A stretch of DNA of 5,170 nucleotides, from assembly GCA_017413145.1 (NCBI GenBank), contig JAFPUX010000455.1:1-5170 (forward strand), written 5' to 3'. Below are positions 1 through 4,929 of the stretch, piece after piece. The notes beneath the pieces were generated by a model. That model was not told where the DNA came from and did not search any database. It saw only the letters and a program-made list of their open reading frames with translations. The translations under genes and the position numbers were made by a program. Positions within the stretch are counted from its first letter, which is position 1. The number at the start of each line of letters is the position of its first letter. Source of the DNA: Kiritimatiellia bacterium. Lineage in GTDB: Bacteria > Verrucomicrobiota > Kiritimatiellia > RFP12 > UBA3636.

Positions 1-550
1 CGGTCACGCCGAGGCGCGTGATCACGTAGAGGAACCCGCCCGCGCCCTTCGCGATCTTCGCGAGGCGCGCGTCGGTCGTCGTGGGCGCGGCGAGGCGGAT
101 GACGTGCAGCCCGTGCGCGGCGGTCGCCGCCTCGAGCTCGCCCGACTCCTCCGGCGGGACGTCGACGCACAGGACGCCGTCCGCGCCCGCCGCGGCGGCG
201 TCGCGCGCGAGCGCCTCCCACCCGTAGGCGAAGAGCGGGTTGCCGTAGCTGAAGAGCACGACGGGCGTTTCGTGCCCCGCGTCGCGGAAGCGCTTCACCA
301 TCGCGAGCGCCTTGCGCAGGTTCATGCCGCCCGCGATCGCGCGTTGCGACGCGCGCTGGATCACCGGGCCGTCCGCCGTCGGGTCGGAGAACGGGATCCC
401 GAGCTCGATCACGTCCGCGCCGTGCCCGGCGGCGGCGGTCATCATCGCGAAACTCGTTTCCGCGTCCGGATCGCCCGCGGTGAGATAGATCACGAGCGCC
501 TTGCGCCCCCTCGCCTTGAGGTCGGAAAATGTCTTGTCGATGCGGTTCAT
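1..550 (-). CDS. trpA: Tryptophan synthase alpha subunit, N-terminal 183 residues (cut by window edge)
   Basis: TrpA cleaves indole-3-glycerol phosphate to indole and glyceraldehyde 3-phosphate and passes indole through a tunnel to TrpB. Translating the minus strand from the ATG at 550 gives 183 codons, open to the window edge; the usual length is about 260-270, so roughly the last third is missing. Visible signatures are LTAGDP (23-28), the segment ELGIPFSDPTADGP (49-62) with both catalytic acids, E49 and D60, at the same numbers as in E. coli TrpA, the YGNPLFAYG turn, VDVPPEES around 135-142, and the phosphate-binding ITRLGVTG at the edge. The start lies one base after the trpB stop (TGA-A-ATG), which implies translational coupling. 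A GGGAGG at 563-568 is 12 bases upstream, rather far for a ribosome binding site. Identification is secure; only the C-terminus cannot be judged. Confidence 0.97.
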   Translation of the reverse strand, partial: MNRIDKTFSDLKARGRKALVIYLTAGDPDAETSFAMMTAAAGHGADVIELGIPFSDPTADGPVIQRASQRAIAGGMNLRKALAMVKRFRDAGHETPVVLFSYGNPLFAYGWEALARDAAAAGADGVLCVDVPPEESGELEAATAAHGLHVIRLAAPTTTDARLAKIAKGAGGFLYVITRLGVT

Positions 551-551
551 T

Positions 552-1760
552 TCAATGCGAGGCCTCCCATCCCCTCACGTTCTCGATGTCCTTGTCGCCT
601 CTGCCCGACAGGCACACGACAATCTGCTGGTCGGCGGTCATCGTCTTCGCGGCCTTCAGCGCGGCCGCGAGGGCGTGCGAGCTTTCGAGCGCGGGGATGA
701 TGCCCTCGAGCCGGCAGAGGAGGTGGAACGCCTCGACGGCCTCCGCGTCCGTGACCGGGACGTATTTCGCGCGGCCGAGGTCGGCGAGGAGCGCGTGCTC
801 GGGGCCGACGCCCGGGTAGTCGAGGCCGGCGGAGACGCTCCACGCCTCGTGGACCTGGCCGTCCGCGTTCTGCAGGAGGTAGGTTTTCGCGCCGTGCAGG
901 ATGCCCTTCTGCTTTCCGCAGATGGAGGCGGCGTGGCGTCCGGTCTCGACGCCCTCGCCGCCGGCCTCGGCGCCGAGGAGCGCGACGCCGGGGTCGTCGA
1001 GGAACGGGTAGAACGCGCCGATCGCGTTGGAGCCGCCGCCGACGCATGCGACGACGAGGTCCGGCAGGCGCCCGGTCTTCTCGAGGATCTGCGCGCGGGC
1101 CTCGTCGCCGATCACGCGCTGAAAGTCGCGAACCATCTCCGGGTAGGGATCGGGGCCGGCGGCCGTTCCGATCACGTAGTAGGTGTCCGTCGCGTGCGAG
1201 ACCCAGTAGCGCATCGCCTCGTTCATCGCGTCCTTGAGGGTCTTCGTGCCGGACTCGACCGCGACGACCTCCGCGCCGAGCATCTTCATGCGGAGCACGT
1301 TCGGCGCCTGGCGGCGGACGTCCTCCGCGCCCATGAAGACCTTGCACTCCATCCCGAAGCGCGCGGCGATCGTCGCCGTCGCGACGCCGTGCTGCCCGGC
1401 GCCCGTCTCGGCGATGACCTTCGTCTTGCCCATCCGCCGCGCGAGGATCCCCTGCCCCACCACGTTGTTGATCTTGTGCGCGCCGGTGTGGTTGCAGTCC
1501 TCGCGCTTGAGGAAGATCTTCGGGCCGCCCGCGTGGGCGGTGAGGCGTTCGCAGAAATCGAGCGGCGACGGACGCCCCGCGTAGTCGCGGAGCATCGCGC
1601 GGAACTCGGCGTCGAACGACGGGTCCTTCTTCGCCGCCTCCCACGCGGCCTTGAGTTCGTCGATGGGCGCGGCGAGCGTCTCGCCGATGTAGCGTCCGCC
1701 GTAGGGTCCGAAGTGTCCGCCCGCGTCGGGCTGGGAACCGATGTAGTGGTTTGCGTTCAT
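552..1760 (-). CDS. trpB: Tryptophan synthase beta subunit (PLP enzyme)
   Basis: TrpB condenses indole with L-serine to form L-tryptophan in the cytoplasmic alpha2-beta2 complex. The 402-residue product has the normal TrpB length (about 395-410). It starts with the typical N-terminal GHFGPYGGRY (15-24). KREDCNHTGAHKINN (85-99) holds the lysine that binds PLP, K96. AETGAGQHG (117-125) contains E118, counterpart of E. coli catalytic E109. GGGSN (241-245) binds the cofactor phosphate, and LSGRGDKD (384-391) provides the serine that contacts the pyridine nitrogen. These mark the standard TrpB1 form, not the longer TrpB2. The ATG at 1760 is favoured because the product then begins where family members do. 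No Shine-Dalgarno sequence precedes it and a strong promoter ends only 11 bases upstream. It is followed after one base by trpA. No missing catalytic residue was seen. Confidence 0.98.
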   Translation of the reverse strand: MNANHYIGSQPDAGGHFGPYGGRYIGETLAAPIDELKAAWEAAKKDPSFDAEFRAMLRDYAGRPSPLDFCERLTAHAGGPKIFLKREDCNHTGAHKINNVVGQGILARRMGKTKVIAETGAGQHGVATATIAARFGMECKVFMGAEDVRRQAPNVLRMKMLGAEVVAVESGTKTLKDAMNEAMRYWVSHATDTYYVIGTAAGPDPYPEMVRDFQRVIGDEARAQILEKTGRLPDLVVACVGGGSNAIGAFYPFLDDPGVALLGAEAGGEGVETGRHAASICGKQKGILHGAKTYLLQNADGQVHEAWSVSAGLDYPGVGPEHALLADLGRAKYVPVTDAEAVEAFHLLCRLEGIIPALESSHALAAALKAAKTMTADQQIVVCLSGRGDKDIENVRGWEASH

Positions 1761-1771
1761 GGCAGGGCGGG

Positions 1772-1800
1772 ATTCTAGGTGTTTCTATTAATAGAGTCAA
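1772..1800 (-). promoter_or_regulatory. Strong sigma70-type promoter for trpBA
   Basis: On the minus strand TTGACT (1800-1795) and TAGAAT (1777-1772) are separated by exactly 17 bases; each matches the sigma70 consensus in five of six positions. This AT-rich patch stands out in a very GC-rich neighbourhood. Only 11 bases lie between the -10 box and the trpB ATG, so initiation at the usual distance would give a 5' leader of about 3-5 bases. That leaves no room for a Shine-Dalgarno site or a leader-peptide attenuator. The box match is seen directly; promoter activity is inferred. Confidence 0.72.
1784..1795. promoter_or_regulatory. 12-base perfect palindrome in the trpB promoter spacer, candidate operator
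   Basis: TCTATTAATAGA is a perfect palindrome lying between the -35 and -10 boxes and touching the last base of the -35 box. Its placement is that of a repressor operator that blocks RNA polymerase. In layout, an AT-rich palindrome with CTA/TAG ends inside a trp promoter recalls the E. coli TrpR operator, but the sequence is not the same and no regulator gene is in view. Binding is inference. Confidence 0.4.
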
Positions 1801-1803
1801 GCG

Positions 1804-1824
1804 AAAAATCGCGGCCTTGCGCGA
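1804..1824 (-). terminator. Candidate intrinsic terminator between the GH110-type gene and trpB
   Basis: Read on the minus strand, TCGCG (1824-1820) pairs with CGCGA (1813-1809) around the six-base loop CAAGGC and is followed directly by five T residues (1808-1804). A G-T pair can extend the stem. It lies about 100 bases after the stop of the upstream beta-helix gene and just before the trpB -35 box, where it would stop read-through into trpBA. The stem is short (5-6 pairs), so the call is moderate. Confidence 0.42.
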
Positions 1825-1926
1825 CGCACGGACGACAGGGCGGCTTCGGCGAGCGGCGTCAAGCGTGAACGACCCGTCGCGATGGAGTCACACCCGCGTC
1901 GGCATCGGCTACGCCTCAAAGCGCGA
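1825..1926. other. Intergenic stretch without a recognised feature
   Basis: This GC-rich segment follows the stop codon of the beta-helix gene and precedes the candidate terminator. I looked for tRNA-like arms, a small gene with a plausible start, and promoter boxes on both strands and found nothing convincing. It would be the 3' untranslated part of the beta-helix transcript. The string CGCTTGAC occurs here and again at the trpB -35 box, but without a matching -10 element at the first copy. Confidence 0.5.
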
Positions 1927-3684
1927 TCAGAAGCTCCAGTCGAGGTTCGTCGCCATTTCTTGGCATGTCGCGTCCTCGCAACGGACGAAGCGCACGGGGC
2001 GGCGGTCTGGGCCCGCGCCCGGCGGCGGGTTGCGCCAGACGTCCTCGAACGCGTTCCCGCGGACTTCGACGCCGCGCGCGGATTCGACGTAGACGCCGCC
2101 CGCGCCGCAGCCGCGGAACGCGTTGCCGACGATCCGCAAATCGCGGTGGACGCCCGCCGGGCAGTTGCCGGGTCCGGCGTCGTGGCTCGTTTTCACCGTG
2201 ACCGCGCCGAGGTTCGCGGGCGAGCCGTTCATGCCGCACTTCTCGAACGTGCAGCCGGAGATTTCGACGTCCTCGGCCGGTCCCGCCTCGAACCAATGGC
2301 GGAAGTCCGGCGCGACGAGGACGGCGGGCAGCGCGAGGCCGCGGAACGAGCAACCGCGGACGCGCACGTGCCGGGTCTGGAGCAGGAATCCGCGAGCCCG
2401 CGAGTTCTCCACGGCGCAGTCCTCGATCTCGACGGACGGGAAGTCGCGCTCGTTCGCGACGAAGTCGCCGGGGGCAATCGCGGCGGCGTCCGCATCGGTT
2501 GGCCCGACGGCGCCGCGGCCGGAGTCGCGCCACGACTTCACCGAGAATCGGCCTTTCGGGAGGAGCGTGGCGGCGTCGTAGACGGCAAGCGAGTCGCCGG
2601 GGCGCGCCCAGCCGCGCGGCAGCCGCGCCTTCCCGCCGCGCGGGTCGCGGCAGACGACGGAAAGCGCGCCCGTGGCGGGGTCGAAGGACTCGATCGCGGC
2701 GGCCTTCGCGTGGACGTTGAGCGCGTCGTCGCCGAGCCCGCGGAAGCGGCAGCCGCGCAGAACGAGGCGTCCGGCGAGGCCGACGACGTGGATGCCGTCG
2801 GCGTTCGCGGCGTAGAGAGCGGGGTCTCTGTCGGGGGCGAGGATGCGGAAGCGCTCGAAAAGGACGTTCTCGGACAGGGGCCGGATCGTCGCGCCGAAGC
2901 TCGGGCAGCGCTCGATTCCGATGTCGCGGAAGGCTGTGTCGCGAGAGGCTTCGACGACGAAGACGGAATGGCCGTAGATCGTGTAGCGGTAGAGGACGCG
3001 ATGGCCGACGCGGAGTCGGCGCAGCGCGGAGTCGTCCGGCGCCTTCACGCGGATGCGCTGCGGGCCGACGACCTCGTAGGCGAGGCCGGTCGCCTTCGCG
3101 CGCACGCCGCCCTCGCCGTCGGGGAGGAGCTCGGTGCGGACGTTCCGGTCGTCGTAGGTCTCGATCGCGTAGTCCGGCATGCCCTCCTCGTCGAAAGTGT
3201 CGGACCCGTAGACGTGCTCCCAGCCGGTGATCGGGAACCGCGGGTCGATCCCGGCTTCGTAGGTGCCGTCCGCCGGGTTCTTCGCCACGACGCGGCCGGA
3301 GGCGTTCACCGGGTTGTCGGTCGTGACGCGGAAGCCCTCGAACGCGACGCCCGAGCAGTCCTTCACGAGGACGCGCGGCGTGATCAGCCAGACCGGCTCC
3401 TCCCACGGCGAATAGTGCAGCACGAGGACGGTGCCGGCCCCTCCGCGAACCGTCAGGTTCGTGCGCCCGACGACGGAGATCGAGCCCGCGAGGCGGATTT
3501 CGCCGTCCGGCAGTTGCACCGTCCCGCCGTCCGGCGTCGCGTCGATCGCCGCCTGCAGCGCCCGGGCGTCGAAGGGACGCTGCGACGGCGGGGCTTCCCC
3601 TGCGGAGGCGGTCGCGCCCGCGCAGAGCGCGGCGAGCGCCGCCAGACACGCCGATACCGGCGATGGTTTCTTCGTGCTTGCCAT
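1927..3684 (-). CDS. Secreted right-handed beta-helix glycosidase, GH110-type (probable alpha-1,3-galactosidase)
   Basis: The predicted enzyme removes terminal alpha-1,3-linked galactose, as on blood-group B or linear alpha-Gal glycans, outside the cytoplasm. With the ATG at 3684 the product is 585 residues, close to GH110 enzymes (about 600). It opens with a signal peptide: KK at 5-6, a hydrophobic core at about 11-24 and a likely cut after ATASA (28). An ATG 48 bases upstream would put 16 extra residues before this signal and is less likely. The rest is a parallel beta-helix with repeated coils such as VLRGCRFRG (308-316), VRVRGCSFRG (440-449), VEISGCTFEKCG (473-484) and VEVRGNAFED (539-548). 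DGIHVVG (D296) and GDDALNVHAK (D319, D320) are the GH110 hallmark; the 23- and 24-residue spacings match the catalytic aspartates I recall for the Pseudoalteromonas GH110 enzyme. RGFLLQTRHV (431-440) and FRHWFEAGP (461-469) also fit the family. Substrate is inferred; a related uncharacterised beta-helix glycosidase is the alternative. Confidence 0.8.
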   Translation of the reverse strand: MASTKKPSPVSACLAALAALCAGATASAGEAPPSQRPFDARALQAAIDATPDGGTVQLPDGEIRLAGSISVVGRTNLTVRGGAGTVLVLHYSPWEEPVWLITPRVLVKDCSGVAFEGFRVTTDNPVNASGRVVAKNPADGTYEAGIDPRFPITGWEHVYGSDTFDEEGMPDYAIETYDDRNVRTELLPDGEGGVRAKATGLAYEVVGPQRIRVKAPDDSALRRLRVGHRVLYRYTIYGHSVFVVEASRDTAFRDIGIERCPSFGATIRPLSENVLFERFRILAPDRDPALYAANADGIHVVGLAGRLVLRGCRFRGLGDDALNVHAKAAAIESFDPATGALSVVCRDPRGGKARLPRGWARPGDSLAVYDAATLLPKGRFSVKSWRDSGRGAVGPTDADAAAIAPGDFVANERDFPSVEIEDCAVENSRARGFLLQTRHVRVRGCSFRGLALPAVLVAPDFRHWFEAGPAEDVEISGCTFEKCGMNGSPANLGAVTVKTSHDAGPGNCPAGVHRDLRIVGNAFRGCGAGGVYVESARGVEVRGNAFEDVWRNPPPGAGPDRRPVRFVRCEDATCQEMATNLDWSF

Positions 3685-3691
3685 GCCGGAC

Positions 3692-3736
3692 ACTCTAGCA
3701 CAACCCGCAGCGGGAGGAAAGCCGGGGCGCACCCCG
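3692..3736 (-). promoter_or_regulatory. Gap after the exonuclease gene: GC hairpin and weak promoter candidate
   Basis: On the minus strand CGGGG (3736-3732) pairs with CCCCG (3727-3723) over the loop TGCG, followed by GGCTTTCC. This is a possible weak terminator for the exonuclease gene, lacking a good T tract. Next, TTTCCT (3720-3715) and TAGAGT (3697-3692) are spaced by 17 bases and could be a weak promoter for the beta-helix gene. The -10-like box ends 7 bases before the ATG at 3684, which would give a leaderless transcript. Both readings are tentative. Confidence 0.27.
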
Positions 3737-3747
3737 AATTCTCTTGA

Positions 3748-4314
3748 TCACGGCGCCGCGGATTCCAGAAGTTTGAAGAACACCCCCGCGCAGGCGAGGG
3801 CGTCGTCGAGGGCGTCGTGGCTGTTGACGCCGTCCACGCGGAGCGCGTCGACGAGCGTGGCGAGCCGGTGGTCGGGCAGGTCGGGCCGCAGGCGGCGGGA
3901 GAGCGCGAGCGTGCAGCACGTCTCGACGCCGGATGGTTCGAAGACGAGATCGAACTTGCCGCACTCCTGCCGGAGCATCCGCAAATCGAACGGGGCGTTG
4001 TGGGCGACGAGCAGCACATCGTCGCCGAGGAACCCGAAAAACCGCTCCATCGCCTCCTCCGGCGCGACGCCGTGCTCGCAAAGGAACGGCATCGACAGCC
4101 CGTGCACCGCCTCCGCCCACGGGTTCATCGGGCACGTCGGCCGCACGTAGACCGCCATCGTCCGCGCGAGCGTCCCGTCGACGAATTCCGCCGCGGCGAT
4201 CTGGCAGATCTCGTCCCACGCCGTCCCGCCCGTCGTCTCCGTGTCGAACGCGACCACCCGCCCCGCCCGAGCCCGGGCGGCGATGAGGGGAAGCGTCCTG
4301 GAGTTGATTCTCAT
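3748..4314 (-). CDS. DEDDh-family 3'-5' exonuclease (DnaQ epsilon-like, stand-alone)
   Basis: This 188-residue protein belongs to the DnaQ-like DEDDh exonucleases, which use two metal ions to remove nucleotides from the 3' end of DNA or RNA. All five catalytic positions are visible: FDTETTG (23-29) gives D24 and E26 of motif ExoI; VAHNAPFDLRML (103-114) gives D110 of ExoII; HDALDD (166-171) gives H166 and D171 of ExoIII with the five-residue spacing that defines the DEDDh type. VHGLS (70-74) is the usual loop found in epsilon-like proteins. It is a bare catalytic domain without a polymerase-binding tail, a helicase or a UvrC-like part, so it could be a proofreading subunit or a repair or RNA-trimming nuclease; the sequence does not decide. 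It lies 24 bases after the macrodomain stop, probably in one transcript, and has no Shine-Dalgarno sequence before the ATG at 4314. Confidence 0.9.
   Translation of the reverse strand: MRINSRTLPLIAARARAGRVVAFDTETTGGTAWDEICQIAAAEFVDGTLARTMAVYVRPTCPMNPWAEAVHGLSMPFLCEHGVAPEEAMERFFGFLGDDVLLVAHNAPFDLRMLRQECGKFDLVFEPSGVETCCTLALSRRLRPDLPDHRLATLVDALRVDGVNSHDALDDALACAGVFFKLLESAAP
3796..3819. repeat. Tandem 12-base duplication inside the exonuclease ExoIII motif
   Basis: GAGGGCGTCGTC (3796-3807) is followed immediately by GAGGGCGTCGTG (3808-3819), identical in 11 of 12 positions. On the coding strand the two units encode consecutive LDDA/HDA-like blocks that form the catalytic HDALDDAL segment. The repeat may simply reflect the acidic motif in a GC-rich codon set. 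Confidence 0.6.
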
Positions 4315-4338
4315 CGTGGCGGTCGGAAACGAACCGGG

Positions 4339-4863
4339 TCATGGAACGAGACGGTCGTAAACCTGCTTGTCCCTTTCCGAAAAACAGCAGAACACCACTT
4401 CCATGTCCGGCCGCGCGGAGGCGCGCCCGGACATGAACGTCCGGACTTCCCGGACCGCGATCTTCGCCGCGTCTTCGATCGGATAGCCGTAGACGCCGGT
4501 GGAGATGCAGGGGAAGGCGATGGAGCGGCAGTCGTTTTCGGCGGCGAGGGCGAGGGCGTTGCGGTAGCAGGCGGCGAGGAGCTCCGGTTCGCCGTGGCGG
4601 CCGTCGCGGTAGACGGGGCCGACGGTGTGGAGCACGAATTTCGCCGGCAGGCGGAAGCCCGGCGTGATGCGCGCTTCGCCGATCGGGCAGCGGACGCCCG
4701 GCCGCACTTCCGGCACCGCGAGGCAGGCTTCGTAGAGCTCGCGGCCCGCGGCGCGGTGGATGGCGCCGTCCACCCCGCCGCCGCCCAGCATCGCCTGGTT
4801 GGCCGCGTTGACGATGGCGTCGACCGTAAGGGTCGTGATGTCGCCCTGGACGATCCGGATCAT
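4339..4863 (-). CDS. MacroD-type macrodomain hydrolase (O-acetyl-ADP-ribose deacetylase / mono-ADP-ribosyl hydrolase)
   Basis: Macrodomains of this class bind ADP-ribose and hydrolyse O-acetyl-ADP-ribose or remove ADP-ribose from acidic side chains. The 174-residue product is a single complete domain, the size of E. coli YmdB. GDITTL (7-12) and DAIVNAAN (15-22) form the ADP-ribose pocket. LGGGGVDGAIHRAAG (26-40) carries the expected catalytic D32, and the asparagine equivalent to the YmdB active-site one is N22. STGVYGYP (121-128) is the phosphate-binding loop with the aromatic residue typical of MacroD enzymes, and VVFCCFSERD (156-165) with Y169 closes the domain. These place it with MacroD/YmdB rather than with zinc-dependent macrodomains. 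The ATG at 4863 gives a family-typical N-terminus; a weak GGAAG lies 8 bases upstream. The exonuclease gene follows after 24 bases. Its natural substrate cannot be read from sequence. Confidence 0.92.
   Translation of the reverse strand: MIRIVQGDITTLTVDAIVNAANQAMLGGGGVDGAIHRAAGRELYEACLAVPEVRPGVRCPIGEARITPGFRLPAKFVLHTVGPVYRDGRHGEPELLAACYRNALALAAENDCRSIAFPCISTGVYGYPIEDAAKIAVREVRTFMSGRASARPDMEVVFCCFSERDKQVYDRLVP
4402..4444 (-). repeat. Long imperfect hairpin with a competing third arm inside the macrodomain gene
   Basis: CATGTCCGG (4402-4410) and CCGGACATG (4427-4435) are perfect inverted arms of nine bases. Inside them, after one mismatch, CGCGC (4412-4416) pairs with GCGCG (4421-4425) around a four-base loop. 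A third arm GTCCGG (4439-4444) can pair instead with CCGGAC (4427-4432). In the minus-strand transcript the short 6-base-pair hairpin would form first and the 14-base-pair one would replace it. The segment encodes residues about 141-154 (MSGRASARPDM region), a loop before the last strand. Confidence 0.7.
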
Positions 4864-4929
4864 GGCGTTGTCTTCCGGCCGACAAGACTACCACGGCCGC
4901 GCGTCGCCGCGCAAGCGACTCCCCGGCGA
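4864..4929 (-). promoter_or_regulatory. trpF-macrodomain gap: weak promoter and palindrome
   Basis: On the minus strand TTGCGC (4914-4909) and TAGTCT (4890-4885) are separated by 18 bases, a weak sigma70-like pair. The -10-like box overlaps an imperfect 19-base palindrome, 4870-4888, with outer arms GTCTT and AAGAC and a central CGGCCG. This could be an operator or a small RNA hairpin. No T tract that would terminate trpF transcription was found, so the downstream genes may also be reached by read-through from the trp transcript. Confidence 0.28.

Noticed and set aside
501..1778. Long open frame on the plus strand across trpB (425 codons)
   Set aside because: It is antisense to trpB, rich in R, A, V and D as expected from a mirrored GC-rich codon pattern, and has no recognisable domain.
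1761..1926. tRNA, small RNA or trp leader peptide in the trpB upstream region
   Set aside because: No tRNA arms or T-loop consensus, no short frame with tandem Trp codons, and the likely transcript start leaves almost no leader.
3627..3684. Lipoprotein signal for the beta-helix protein
   Set aside because: VSAC at residues 10-13 lacks a hydrophobic stretch before it and the cysteine at 21 lacks a proper lipobox; a signal peptidase I site after ATASA fits better.
3685..3732. Upstream ATG for the beta-helix gene adding 16 residues
   Set aside because: The extension would precede a complete signal peptide with its lysine pair and overlaps a hairpin; the ATG at 3684 fits export better.
1882..3747. 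621-codon open frame on the plus strand across the beta-helix gene
   Set aside because: It is the antisense shadow of a gene with clear GH110 motifs; its low-complexity composition shows no family features.
4339..4863. DarG-like antitoxin of a DarTG toxin-antitoxin pair
   Set aside because: The protein is a bare MacroD/YmdB-type domain without the DarG C-terminal part, and no DarT-like gene is next to it in the window.
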